Positions 26,507 through 35,357 are shown, numbered from the stretch's first letter. The stretch is 56,628 nt of DNA from Pirellulales bacterium (GCA_020851115.1 JADZDJ010000034.1:1-56628), one strand, 5' to 3'. Translations and numbers: made by a program. Notes: generated by a model not told the origin, from the letters alone.

Positions 26507-27775
26507 ATGAACATTGAAGCTCATAGTGCGCCCTTTCGCCAACTGCCGTTCGCCTATCGCGCGCGAACGATCTTTGGACTACTGTTGTCGGCCTGCAGCC
26601 TTTCGCCTGTCGCCGCTCGCGCCCAGTCGAAGCTATATCTCGATGCGCTTCACAAGCGGATGATCGAAAAGGAGATCATTGGCGGCGGCATCAAGAATGA
26701 GCGAGTGATTCAATCGATGCGCGCCACGCAGCGGCACGAGTTTGTCGATGCTGCGCACCGTAAGAACGCCTATTACGACATGTCGCTGCCAATCGGCGCC
26801 CATCAGACGATCAGCGGCCCGTTTGTCGTGGCCTATATGACCGAGCAGCTCGATCCGCAGCCGACCGACAAAGTGCTGGAGATCGGCACCGGCAGCGGCT
26901 ATCAAGCAGCCGTACTCAGCCCGCTGGTCCAAGACGTTTACTCGATCGAAATTATCGAACAGCTCAATAAACGTGCAACGCGGACGCTTGACCGCCTCAA
27001 ATATCGGAATATCCACCTGAAGATTGGCGACGGTTTTCAGGGCTGGCCGGAGCACGCTCCCTTCGACAAGATCATCGTCACTTGCTCGCCGGAGAAGGTA
27101 CCTCAGCCGCTCGTCGATCAATTGCGAGAAGGGGGAAACATGATCATCCCCGTTGGCGAACGGTTCAACCAAATGCTGTACCGCTTCACCAAGCGGAGCG
27201 GAAAGCTGGAAAAAGAGCCGTTGCGACCGACGCTGTTCGTACCCATGACTGGCACAGCCGAAGACGGTCGCGAAGTGCAACCCGATCCAATTCATCCGCA
27301 ATTGGTCAATGGCAGTTTTGAAGAGAAGATCGGCACCGAAGGAGAGCCAACGGCGTGGTATTACTGCCGTTTGCAGGAAGTGAAAGACGTGCTTGATGCG
27401 CCCGATGGCCATCGCGTGCTGTTATTCACCAACGATGTGCCAGGTCGCATGAGCCGCGCATTGCAAGGTTTTGCGATTGATGGCAAGCAAATTGGCGAAG
27501 TCGAAGTCAGCGCCTCAATTCGCGGCAAAAACATCGTTCACGGTCCCAATGCCGAACAGGCCCCGCAAATCTCGCTTACCTTTTACGACGCCAACTGGGC
27601 GATCATCGGCCGCACCTGGACCGGGCCCTACCAAGGCACGTTTGCGTGGCAATTGGCGACGGAAAAGCTCAAGGTGCCACGGGGAGCGACCAAATGCATT
27701 ATGCACGTCGGCCTACTGGGGGCGACCGGAGAATTTGCGATCGACAACGTCAAGATTCTGGCAATACCACGGTAA
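26507..27775 (+). CDS. pcm: Protein-L-isoaspartate O-methyltransferase, probably exported, with an extra C-terminal domain
   Basis: About 422 residues. The methyltransferase domain (about 45-265) has the PCMT blocks QTISGPFVVAYMTEQL, the SAM motif KVLEIGTGSGYQAAVL and YSIEIIEQL, and it repairs isoaspartyl residues. Two features are unusual. The N-terminus carries a short hydrophobic stretch ending in LSAC (27-30), which fits a lipobox, or else a signal peptide ending after ARAQ. The C-terminal 150 residues (NGSFEEKIGTEGEPTAWYYC and on, ending FAIDNVKILAIP) look like a galactose-binding-type beta sandwich. E. coli Pcm is about 208 residues and cytoplasmic. A TTG at 26492 is an alternative start. 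Confidence 0.85.
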   Translation: MNIEAHSAPFRQLPFAYRARTIFGLLLSACSLSPVAARAQSKLYLDALHKRMIEKEIIGGGIKNERVIQSMRATQRHEFVDAAHRKNAYYDMSLPIGAHQTISGPFVVAYMTEQLDPQPTDKVLEIGTGSGYQAAVLSPLVQDVYSIEIIEQLNKRATRTLDRLKYRNIHLKIGDGFQGWPEHAPFDKIIVTCSPEKVPQPLVDQLREGGNMIIPVGERFNQMLYRFTKRSGKLEKEPLRPTLFVPMTGTAEDGREVQPDPIHPQLVNGSFEEKIGTEGEPTAWYYCRLQEVKDVLDAPDGHRVLLFTNDVPGRMSRALQGFAIDGKQIGEVEVSASIRGKNIVHGPNAEQAPQISLTFYDANWAIIGRTWTGPYQGTFAWQLATEKLKVPRGATKCIMHVGLLGATGEFAIDNVKILAIPR

Positions 27776-27809
27776 CATCGTCGGAAGATTCCGCACCATC
27801 TGCTCGCAT

Positions 27810-28235
27810 TCACCTCGCAACATCACATAGTGGGATGATCGCGCTCGATGATCGCACCAACTGTCCTAACGTCACTTGGCGCAAGGATTCTTCCGCTGAG
27901 GCATACATCTCGTCGAGTTCCTTGTGCAGTGGGCAGAGTTGCGTGTGCGATGGCAGTCCAAGCGGACAATGCCGAATTCGTTCCAGTGGCGAGACGGCGT
28001 TCACCACGTCGAGAATCGTGATCTTGTCTACCGACAATGCCAGTGAATATCCACCGCCAGGACCAGATTGAGAGCGCACCAAGCCGGCCCGCGCCAAATC
28101 TTGCAATACTTTGTGCAAATAGCGCCGCGGAACCTGTGTTACCCTAGCAAGCACATCGGCTGAACTCGCATCATCAGGCGCATTGGCCAACCACACTGCA
28201 GCACGCAACGCGTATTCGGCAGTTTTAGAAAGCAT
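27810..28235 (-). CDS. Rrf2-family transcriptional regulator, probable NO sensor
   Basis: A 141-residue winged-helix regulator starting [17 protein letters not shown], with the Rrf2 DNA-binding region [17 protein letters not shown] and the wing [10 protein letters not shown]. Two cysteines (C90 and C101) and nearby histidines (H97, H104) lie in the cluster-binding loop. NsrR and IscR normally have three cysteines, so the cluster ligation here may differ. It is divergent from a cytochrome-norB-cupin operon. That context, with the dyad at 28332-28351, suggests an NsrR-like repressor released by nitric oxide. The start at 28235 is the canonical Rrf2 start; an upstream extension is unlikely. Confidence 0.88.
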   Translation of the reverse strand: MLSKTAEYALRAAVWLANAPDDASSADVLARVTQVPRRYLHKVLQDLARAGLVRSQSGPGGGYSLALSVDKITILDVVNAVSPLERIRHCPLGLPSHTQLCPLHKELDEMYASAEESLRQVTLGQLVRSSSAIIPLCDVAR

Positions 28236-28331
28236 GGGCTGGAAGCGAATTTGCACACCGTGCTGATTTCGAGAGGCTGATTCTCGTTCCGCGCAGCGGC
28301 AAGTCAAGGATCGAATTATTCAATTCTACAC

Positions 28332-28362
28332 CTTGACATGTACTATTCAAGAGGCGTATTCT
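28332..28362 (+). promoter_or_regulatory. Promoter with overlapping dyad operator for the NO operon
   Basis: TTGACA (28333-28338) and TATTCT (28357-28362) are separated by 18 bases, a good sigma-70-type promoter. CTTGA (28332-28336) and TCAAG (28347-28351) form an inverted repeat; the two 10-base halves match at 7 of 10 positions. The dyad covers the -35 box and most of the spacer, where a repressor would block transcription. The predicted start of transcription lies about 45 bases before the ATG at 28414. Confidence 0.6.
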
Positions 28363-28413
28363 GAAGACATGGCCCGCACGCCATCCCTGCCTTTCGGAAA
28401 ATTGAGGTGTTTC

Positions 28414-29751
28414 ATGCGACTGAATCCTGCCATTGCCTGCTTGGTTATGCTGATCGCGTGGACGGTTTTTCCTGCCGTCGCGGAGGATGAATTCGAAAAG
28501 AAGCCGATTGAGTATAGCAAGAGTGATCCCGACAACGCCGTTTCGAAATTGCAAGAGCAACTCAAGAGCGGCGCAACGACGCTCGAGCGTGACAACGAAC
28601 AAGGTTTCCTGCATTCCCTGCTCGCTGCTCTGAACGTGCCGATCGAATCGCAAATGCTAGTGTTTTCGAAAACCAGCTTGCAGCGGCAATGCATCGAACC
28701 CGACGCGCCGCGGGCGATTTACTATAACGACGATGTTTATGTCGGCTTTTGTCACAACGGCAGCGTGATCGAGGTTTCCGTGGCCGACCCGAAATTAGGA
28801 GCCGTATTCTACACCCTCGATCAGCGGCCAACGAAAAAGGAGCCGAACTTGATTCGTCAGACTGAGAATTGCCTGACCTGTCACAGTTCGTCGCGCACCG
28901 AAAGCGTGCCGGGTCATCTCGTGCGGTCGCTGTTTGCCGATGCGCAGGGCCAGCCGATTCTTTCGGCCGGCAGCTATACCGTTGATTACACGACGCCGCT
29001 CGAGCAGCGGTGGGGCGGTTGGTACGTCACGGGAACTCACGGCAAGCAGAAACATTTAGGCAACCGTATTTATCGCGAGCAAGACAACTTGCGGCCAGGC
29101 TGCGATTCCGACGGCCACAACCTCACGCACCTTCCGGACCGCGTGCCTTCCGAATACTATCTTGCCCCGCACAGTGACATCGTGAGCCTGATGGTGCTGG
29201 AACACCAAACGTTGACTCACAATCGTGTGACGCGGGCTAATTTTGAAACCCAGCAAGCGCTGCAATATCAGGACGATATGGTCCGCATTTTCAAAGAGCC
29301 GCCGACCACGCGTTACGAGAGCACGACCCGGCGAATCGCCAGCGCGAGCGAAAAACTGGTCGAAGCACTGCTGTTTGTCGACGAAGCTCCACTGACCGAA
29401 AGAATCCGTGGAACGTCTGGGTTTGCCGAGAAATTTCCGCTTGCTGGACCGCGAGATTCAAAGGGGCGGTCGCTACGCGATTTCGATCTTGAGCACCGGC
29501 TCTTCAAATATCCGTGCAGCTACCTCATCTACTCGAAATCGTTCGACGGTCTGCCTGCCGAAGCGCGCGACTACGTTTGGAAACGCCTCTGGGAAGTTCT
29601 CACGGACAAAGACGAATCAAAAAAGTTCGCCCATCTATCCAGTGACGACCGACAAGCGATTCTGGAGATCGTCAGCGAGACAAAACCAAATCTTCCCGAG
29701 TATTGGAAGGTAGACGCAGGGAAGATCGCAGGCAGCCGTGCGTTGAAATAG
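28414..29751 (+). CDS. Exported monoheme c-type protein of the NO operon
   Basis: About 445 residues. A signal peptide (MRLNPAIACLVMLIAWTVF, cut after AVAE or nearby) precedes a soluble protein with a single heme-attachment motif CLTCH (153-157). The rest has no family I recognise with certainty. ATG 28414 is chosen because GAGG lies at the right distance and the signal peptide is complete; an ATG at 28369 would start at the predicted transcription start. It is first in the operon with norB (gap 77 bases), so an accessory or electron-transfer role in NO handling is inferred, although quinol-type NorB does not need a cytochrome donor. Confidence 0.75.
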   Translation: MRLNPAIACLVMLIAWTVFPAVAEDEFEKKPIEYSKSDPDNAVSKLQEQLKSGATTLERDNEQGFLHSLLAALNVPIESQMLVFSKTSLQRQCIEPDAPRAIYYNDDVYVGFCHNGSVIEVSVADPKLGAVFYTLDQRPTKKEPNLIRQTENCLTCHSSSRTESVPGHLVRSLFADAQGQPILSAGSYTVDYTTPLEQRWGGWYVTGTHGKQKHLGNRIYREQDNLRPGCDSDGHNLTHLPDRVPSEYYLAPHSDIVSLMVLEHQTLTHNRVTRANFETQQALQYQDDMVRIFKEPPTTRYESTTRRIASASEKLVEALLFVDEAPLTERIRGTSGFAEKFPLAGPRDSKGRSLRDFDLEHRLFKYPCSYLIYSKSFDGLPAEARDYVWKRLWEVLTDKDESKKFAHLSSDDRQAILEIVSETKPNLPEYWKVDAGKIAGSRALK

Positions 29752-29828
29752 CCGCCGCTTGACTCCGACTGCCAGACGAATGAGAATGCGGGCGTTTTGA
29801 ATCGGATTACGGAAGTAAGAGAGGCGAT

Positions 29829-32060
29829 ATGCGACGGCTTTGGGTATTGTTTGCAGTTGTATTGGTCTTGTCGTTTCTGGTGCTGGGGTGGATTGGTGCT
29901 CGAATCTATCAAGTCGCCCCACCGATGGCTGATCGCGTGGTGACCACGGATGGCAAGGTGGTGATCGACTCGGGCCAGATCAACCAGGGGCAACATGTTT
30001 GGCAATCTCTCGGCGGCATGGAGGTTGGTTCTATCTGGGGACACGGCAGCTACGTGGCACCCGATTGGACTGCCGACTGGCTGCATCGCGAAGCCGTCTT
30101 CGTTCTCGATCGCTGGGGTAGCGCACAGTTCGGCAAGAAGTTCGCCGAACTCGACGCCGAGCAGCAGGCGCAATTGACGGGCCGACTAACCGAACACATC
30201 CGTAAGAACACCTACGACCCAGCGACGCGCACCATCACCATCGATCCGCTTCGCGCCGAAGCCTTTGAAGCGAACTGGCAGCATTACACGGATGTATTTT
30301 CCAACGGTCGTGCGGCCTATGCGATTCCTCAAGGCGCCGTCACCGAAAGCGGCCGCTTGCGCGCGCTGAGCGCGTTCGTCTTCTGGACCGCGTGGGCGGC
30401 AACCACGAATCGTCCGGACGATACGGTGTCGTATACGCAGAACTGGCCGCACGAGCAGTTGGTCGGCAACGTGCCGTCGGGTGAGGCTGTCGTTTGGACG
30501 GGCGTGAGCATCATCATGTTACTGGCCGGAATCTCCGCCATGGCCTGGTGGCATGCCTCCAAGAACGGCAAAGAGGAAAAGGCTCCCCTGCCGCAAACCG
30601 ACCCGCTAGGGGCTTGGACCGCAACTCCCTCGCAGAAGGCAACGATCAAGTATTTCTGGGTCGTTACCGCCATGATGTTGCTGCAGATGACGCTCGGCGT
30701 GGTTACGGCGCACTACGGAGTTGAGGGAGACGGGTTCTACGGGATTCCTGTGTCCAAGTGGATCCCGTATGCCGTATCTCGCACTTGGCACTTGCAATTA
30801 GGGATTCTCTGGATTGCCACTGCATGGCTGGGAGCGGGACTTTTCATTGGGCCTTTGGTTAGCGAAGTCGAACCCAAGGGTCAGCGATTGGGAGTCAATG
30901 TGCTGTTCGTTGCGCTGGTGGTCGTGGTGGTTGGCTCGCTGACGGGGCAATGGTTGAGCATTCAAAACAAGCTTCCGTCCGATGCTATGTCGTTCTACTT
31001 TGGTCATCAGGGTTACGAATATGTCGATCTCGGCCGAATCTGGCAGATTGCCTTGCTGGCCGGATTGCTGCTGTGGCTGTTCCTCGTCGTTCGCGTGCTG
31101 CGCCCGGCGCTACGAAAAGGGGGGGAATCAAAACAACTCGTGGCGCTGCTGCTGGTGTCTACCACGGCCATTGCGCTGTTCTATGCCGCAGGACTTGGCT
31201 GGGGACGCCATACGAATCTGACGATTGTTGAGTATTGGCGATGGTGGGTGGTCCATTTGTGGGTGGAAGGTTTCTTCGAAGTGTTTGCCACTACGGTGAT
31301 CGCGTTCTTCTTCATGCGGCTGGGGTTGATTCGGCCGGGCGTGGCTGCCGCCGCGGCCTTGATGTCGGCCACGATTTTTCTTTCCGGGGGCATTATCGGA
31401 ACCTGCCATCATTTGTATTTTTCAGGAACGCCGACGGCTGCCTTGGCGTGGGGTTCGGTCTTTAGCGCGTTGGAGGTCGTCCCCTTGGTATTGGTTGGCT
31501 TTGAAGCGACGGAAGACTTCCGTCGGTCGAGAGTCACGCCCTGGGTGCGAAAATATAAGTGGCCGATCTACTTCTTCGTGGCCGTGGCGTTTTGGAACAT
31601 GGTGGGCGCAGGGCTATTCGGTTTTATGATCAATCCGCCGATCGCGCTCTACTACATGCAAGGCCTCAATACCACGCCGTTGCACGGCCATTCTGCGCTC
31701 TTCGGCGTGTACGGCATGCTCGGCATCGGTTTGATGCTGGTGTGTTTGCGCGCACTGATTCCGGGTCGGGAGTGGAGGGACGGCTTATTGAAGTTTTCGT
31801 TCTGGGCGCTTAACATTGGGCTATTGACTATGTGCGTGCTAAGCCTGTTGCCAGTCGGCTTGATGCAAACCAAGGCTTCGGTCGAAAACGGCTACTGGTA
31901 TGCTCGCAGCAGCGAATTCATGCAAACCTCGCTGATGCAAACGCTGCGGTGGATGCGAGTACCCGGCGACACCATTTTCTTTCTCGGCGCATTGGCCTTA
32001 GCTCTATTTATTGTGGGCCTAAAAACGGGGCATTCGTTCTCGAAGAAACAGTCCGATTGA
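29829..32060 (+). CDS. norB: Quinol-dependent nitric oxide reductase (qNOR)
   Basis: A 743-residue heme-copper oxidase superfamily member that reduces 2 NO to N2O in the membrane. The N-terminal helix and soluble domain (about 35-210, GQHVWQSLGGMEVGSIWGHG) are fused to the NorB core, which defines the qNOR class. Core motifs include SRTWHLQLGILWIATAWLG, HLWVEGFFEVFATT (heme and FeB histidine and glutamate region) and LHGHSALFGVYGMLGIG (heme ligands). About 14 helices are expected. It lies between the monoheme protein and a cupin gene in one operon and probably serves NO detoxification or denitrification. No nitrite reductase is in the window. Confidence 0.95.
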   Translation: MRRLWVLFAVVLVLSFLVLGWIGARIYQVAPPMADRVVTTDGKVVIDSGQINQGQHVWQSLGGMEVGSIWGHGSYVAPDWTADWLHREAVFVLDRWGSAQFGKKFAELDAEQQAQLTGRLTEHIRKNTYDPATRTITIDPLRAEAFEANWQHYTDVFSNGRAAYAIPQGAVTESGRLRALSAFVFWTAWAATTNRPDDTVSYTQNWPHEQLVGNVPSGEAVVWTGVSIIMLLAGISAMAWWHASKNGKEEKAPLPQTDPLGAWTATPSQKATIKYFWVVTAMMLLQMTLGVVTAHYGVEGDGFYGIPVSKWIPYAVSRTWHLQLGILWIATAWLGAGLFIGPLVSEVEPKGQRLGVNVLFVALVVVVVGSLTGQWLSIQNKLPSDAMSFYFGHQGYEYVDLGRIWQIALLAGLLLWLFLVVRVLRPALRKGGESKQLVALLLVSTTAIALFYAAGLGWGRHTNLTIVEYWRWWVVHLWVEGFFEVFATTVIAFFFMRLGLIRPGVAAAAALMSATIFLSGGIIGTCHHLYFSGTPTAALAWGSVFSALEVVPLVLVGFEATEDFRRSRVTPWVRKYKWPIYFFVAVAFWNMVGAGLFGFMINPPIALYYMQGLNTTPLHGHSALFGVYGMLGIGLMLVCLRALIPGREWRDGLLKFSFWALNIGLLTMCVLSLLPVGLMQTKASVENGYWYARSSEFMQTSLMQTLRWMRVPGDTIFFLGALALALFIVGLKTGHSFSKKQSD

Positions 32061-32092
32061 ATCCAGACAATCCAAACGAACGGGGGTAATTC

Positions 32093-32422
32093 ATGGCCAT
32101 TCCTCATGCCCATGCCGGCGAGCGGATTCATTTGCCGCTTGGCGAGAAGCTGGTCCACGAAAGAACGACTACGCTGGTCAAGACCGATCGCCTGGAAGTC
32201 ATTCGATTGGTAGAACCAGCCGGCAAACAGATTTCTGCTCATCAGGTTTCCGGGCCGATCACCGTGCAATGTCTCGAAGGGCGGGTGATGTTTTCGGTCG
32301 GCAATCGGCCGCAGGAACTGGTGGCTGGAGACTTCCTTTACCTCAATGGCAACGAATCTCATTCACTCGAAGTACTCGAAAACTCGTCCCTATTATTGAC
32401 GATTTTCTTTAACCAATCGTAG
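32093..32422 (+). CDS. Small cupin-domain protein
   Basis: A 109-residue single-domain cupin. The two conserved blocks are around ISAHQVSGPITVQCLEGRV and LVAGDFLYLNGNESHSLEVL. The first metal-binding motif is incomplete (a single His), the second keeps the terminal His. It starts 32 bases after norB and is the last gene of the NO operon. Such small cupins often accompany NO or nitrate genes; the function is unknown. Confidence 0.8.
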   Translation: MAIPHAHAGERIHLPLGEKLVHERTTTLVKTDRLEVIRLVEPAGKQISAHQVSGPITVQCLEGRVMFSVGNRPQELVAGDFLYLNGNESHSLEVLENSSLLLTIFFNQS

Positions 32423-32825
32423 CGATCTCGATGCGATGTCGGAAAATCGGCTCGCCTGCGATAGCTCAGGACTTTCGGATAGCGGCGGGGGCCGGATAAT
32501 GGTCCCTGATGTAGGTCCGAAAGATGATCGAATCGAAGCAAGAAGTGACCGTGCATCGTCGCCGGTTTGACGACAATTTCAAGCAAGCCCAGGTAGTCGC
32601 GCGGTTGCACGGCTTGTGTTTCGTTGAAGAGTGTCAACGTGGTTCGCACAAACAATTCCGCCATGCGGACGGCCGGGGAACGACGGTGCCGTTCCACCAA
32701 GGACGCGATATTGGGATGACCACCGAGGAGTTTTGGCCAAAGCATGATGCCAGCCGCCGACCGATGCCAATACCGATGCCGCTTGAGTACGAACCTACAT
32801 TCAGAGAATCGCTGCTCAGTTCCAG

Positions 32826-33128
32826 TCGAGCCATTCGAATTCGGTGCGCCCGTTGGCAAGTCTTCCAGCGCTACCACATGCAGCAGCGCGACACGAGTGA
32901 CGCAATCATAAACCGCCGGATTCTTAAGACCGGAATGGTCAATGCTCAAGTCGCGATGGATAACCAACACGAAATCGGGATGATCAATGTCGAACCGCAA
33001 GCCTTACTTGCGATGAGGTGAAACGGCCGAAATGGTCTTTCGCGAACGCGACTTAGAATATCATCCCAGCCGAATTTGCGAACGACTTTGCCTTGGACGA
33101 CTGTGTCAATTCCGCCTGACAATATCAT
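32826..33128 (-). pseudogene. Frameshifted short planctomycete-type RPFxPF protein
   Basis: Two overlapping minus frames together make one small protein. The first reads KFGWDDILSRVRERPFRPF and ends LIAS; the second continues LRFDIDHPDFVLVIHRDL and ends LEDLPTGAPN. They join if one base is restored near 33003-33006. The RPFxPF...HPDF pattern is that of a roughly 100-residue family I know from planctomycetes, of unknown function. The second frame also runs on without a stop past the usual end into unrelated sequence to about 32440, so the original stop may also be lost. Confidence 0.55.
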
Positions 33129-33229
33129 TTTCGCCCGATATTATTCGTGCAAATTGAGAGGAACCGAGAAACCGCACCAATTGCCTACCGCGCGAACCGC
33201 GGTCTATACTTATTGGTCTATCCGTTTTC

Positions 33230-33247
33230 GGGGCAGGGCAGGGGAGG
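33230..33247. repeat. G-rich dispersed repeat upstream of asd
   Basis: GGGGCAGGGCAGGGGAGG, four or more G-runs, about 110 bases before the asd start. Confidence 0.75.
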
Positions 33248-33314
33248 TAAACTAGGCTTTCCAGTCTGACAGCACTGGGAAACGGTTTCCACTGCATTAT
33301 TCGTCGCAGTTCTT

Positions 33315-33345
33315 GTCGGGGCAGAAGACCCGACTTACAGGGGGA
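33315..33345 (+). promoter_or_regulatory. Leader hairpin and ribosome binding site of asd
   Basis: GTCGGG (33315-33320) and CCCGAC (33329-33334) form a 6-bp hairpin, followed by a strong Shine-Dalgarno GGGGGAGG eight bases before the GTG start at 33356. This supports the GTG as the true start. Confidence 0.5.
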
Positions 33346-33355
33346 GGTCAATTTC

Positions 33356-34450
33356 GTGCTTGAGTCGTTAGCGGTCGTTGGCGCAACTGGCGCTGTGGGA
33401 CGCATTATTTTGGACTTGCTTGCCGAGCGGAATTTTCCCGCCGAGCAGTTCAAGTTTCTAGCCTCCGGTCGATCGGCCGGCAAGACGGTCACCTTTCGCG
33501 GCAGGCAGCATCGGATCGAATTGCTCGAGCCGGAGGCATTCAACGACATTGAAATCGCGATCGGCAGCACGCCCGACGAAGTTGCCAAGGAATTCGTTCC
33601 GTGGGCAGTCGAGCGCGGTTGCACGGTGGTCGACGAAAGCGGCTACTGGAGGATGAACCCGGAGGTGCCGCTGGTGATTCCTGAAGTGAACCCGGACGCC
33701 GTGCTCAGCCACAAGGGCATCATCGCCAGCCCGAATTGCTCGACGACGCAGCTCGTCGTTGCCCTCAAGCCGCTGCACGATGCGGCTCGGGTCAAACGAG
33801 TTGTCGTCAGCACGTACCAAGCCACCAGCGGCGCGGGGCTGGCCGGTTGCCGCGACCTCGAAAACGGCACGAAGGCCAAGCTCGACGGCGGAAAACACGC
33901 CAATGAGACGTTTGCCTACGATATCGCGTTCAATCTCATTCCGCAAATCGGCGGCTCGAAGCACAAGGGCTACACCTCAGAAGAGATGAAGATGGTGTAC
34001 GAAACGCGAAAAATCATCGGAGATGAATCGATCCAGGTCTGCCCGACGTGTGTTCGCGTGCCGGTCAGCAACTGCCATAGTGAAAGCATTGTAGTCGAAA
34101 CTGAACGCAAAGTGTCGGTTGAAGAAGCCCGCGAGTTGTTCGCCGCATTCTCCGGCATTACGGTCGTCGACGACCTCGACAAAAAGCTCTATCCGATGCC
34201 CAAGGACTGCGACGGCAGCGACGATGTCTTCATCGGCCGTATCCGCGAGGACATTTCGACGCCCAATGGGCTGGCGTTCTGGTGCGTCAGCGACAATCTC
34301 CGCAAAGGAGCGGCAACGAACGCGGTGCAGATTGCGGAGTTGCTCGTACGGAGTAACGTGTTACAAAATGCGCGAGTGAATTTCATTGGGCCAAAAAACG
34401 AGAATAACGAAGGTCGAATGGCGAAGGTCGATTCCATGACGAATGCCTAA
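33356..34450 (+). CDS. asd: Aspartate-semialdehyde dehydrogenase
   Basis: A 364-residue enzyme of the aspartate pathway to lysine, threonine, methionine and diaminopimelate. The NADP-binding start is LAVVGATGAVGRIILDLL. The catalytic cysteine is in SPNCSTTQ (about residue 128) and the substrate-binding block is STYQATSGAG. The GTG start is fixed by its strong ribosome site. The last 20-25 residues (NENNEGRMAKVDSMTNA) extend beyond the usual end of about 340 residues. Their DNA consists of GAAGGTCGA and GACGAATG words that recur, inverted, in the following intergenic region, so the tail looks like repeat invasion. Confidence 0.95.
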   Translation: MLESLAVVGATGAVGRIILDLLAERNFPAEQFKFLASGRSAGKTVTFRGRQHRIELLEPEAFNDIEIAIGSTPDEVAKEFVPWAVERGCTVVDESGYWRMNPEVPLVIPEVNPDAVLSHKGIIASPNCSTTQLVVALKPLHDAARVKRVVVSTYQATSGAGLAGCRDLENGTKAKLDGGKHANETFAYDIAFNLIPQIGGSKHKGYTSEEMKMVYETRKIIGDESIQVCPTCVRVPVSNCHSESIVVETERKVSVEEARELFAAFSGITVVDDLDKKLYPMPKDCDGSDDVFIGRIREDISTPNGLAFWCVSDNLRKGAATNAVQIAELLVRSNVLQNARVNFIGPKNENNEGRMAKVDSMTNA

Positions 34451-34485
34451 ATTCCACAACAAGCCGTCAGGCGTTGCCGAGCACT

Positions 34486-34545
34486 CGTTATTCGGGCTTA
34501 GTCATTCTTTAGAAATTCGACATTAGTCATTCGTCATTACTCACT
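34486..34545. repeat. Low-complexity TTAGTCATTCG words in the truA leader
   Basis: The words TTAGTCATT (twice), GTCATTCGTCATTAC and TTCGACATT fill the 60 bases before truA. Inverse words (GACGAATG, GGTCGAAT) lie in the 3' end of asd. Confidence 0.55.
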
Positions 34546-34556
34546 ACGCGATCTTG

Positions 34557-35357
34557 ATGGCGACACGTACCCTCAAGCTCACGATCGCCTACGACGGCAC
34601 CGACTATGCCGGTTGGCAAGTGCAGGCGGGCCAACCGAGTTTGCAGGCCGAGTTTCAGAAAACGCTACAACAAATTGTCGGCCAACGGACGCATGTCGCC
34701 GCCAGCGGTCGCACCGACGCCGGCGTTCACGCGCTCGGTCAAGTTGTCAGCTTCGAAACTGATTCGGATCTGTCCGTCGAGACCTTCCAGCGCGCGCTCA
34801 ACGCTCACCTGCCGCGCGACATCGTGGTGATCGCTGCCGAAGAAGCTCCGCCCGGTTTTCACGCCCGGCGCGACGCGGTGCGAAAGCGGTATCGCTACAT
34901 TTTACAAGACAGCCGCGTACGCGATGTTTGTCGTTTGCGCTATGCCCATCATCTATACAAACGCCTCGACGTCGCCGCGATGCAGCAAGCAGCCGCCATT
35001 CTTGTTGGCATGCACGATTTTGCCAGCTTCGAATCCGCAGGCTCGCGGCGCACAACAACGGTTCGGACGATTAATGAGCTGACCGTTCGCCGCGGTGATT
35101 CGCGAGAGAATGAGTTCGCAGCAGAGCAGGGGGGAAGAACAAAATATCCGAACCTAGCAGATATCGTCGTGATTGAAGTCGAGGCTGATGGCTTTCTTTA
35201 CAACATGGTTCGCAATATCGTTGGCACGCTCATCGAAGTAGGGCAGGGGAGGGCAGGGGAGGAGTGGGTTGCCAATGTGCTTGCCGCGCGCGACCGCCGC
35301 CAAGCCGGACAGACCGCGCCACCGCAGGGTTTGTTTTTGGTGCAAGTGGATTATTGA
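34557..35357 (+). CDS. truA: tRNA pseudouridine synthase A
   Basis: A 266-residue enzyme that isomerises uridines 38-40 of tRNA anticodon arms. The catalytic aspartate is in ASGRTDAGVHALGQV (about residue 54). KRYRYILQDS, HDFASFESAG and FLYNMVRNIVGTLIEVG are further TruA blocks. Two G-rich repeat copies have entered the gene. One encodes EQGGR in the polar stretch before KYPNLADIVVIEV, the other VGQGRAGEEW in the helix region near residue 230. Both lie in surface-exposed parts, so activity is probably kept. A TTG one codon upstream is an alternative start. Confidence 0.94.
   Translation: MATRTLKLTIAYDGTDYAGWQVQAGQPSLQAEFQKTLQQIVGQRTHVAASGRTDAGVHALGQVVSFETDSDLSVETFQRALNAHLPRDIVVIAAEEAPPGFHARRDAVRKRYRYILQDSRVRDVCRLRYAHHLYKRLDVAAMQQAAAILVGMHDFASFESAGSRRTTTVRTINELTVRRGDSRENEFAAEQGGRTKYPNLADIVVIEVEADGFLYNMVRNIVGTLIEVGQGRAGEEWVANVLAARDRRQAGQTAPPQGLFLVQVDY
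35241..35262 (+). repeat. G-rich dispersed repeat inside truA
   Basis: Two units of GGGCAGGGGA in tandem plus GG, read as GQGRAGE. A shorter copy (GCAGGGGGG) lies at 35127-35134 in the same gene. Confidence 0.75.

Noticed and set aside
32524-33021. A 165-codon plus-strand frame
   Set aside because: It lies antisense to the frameshifted RPFxPF pseudogene and has no recognisable motif.
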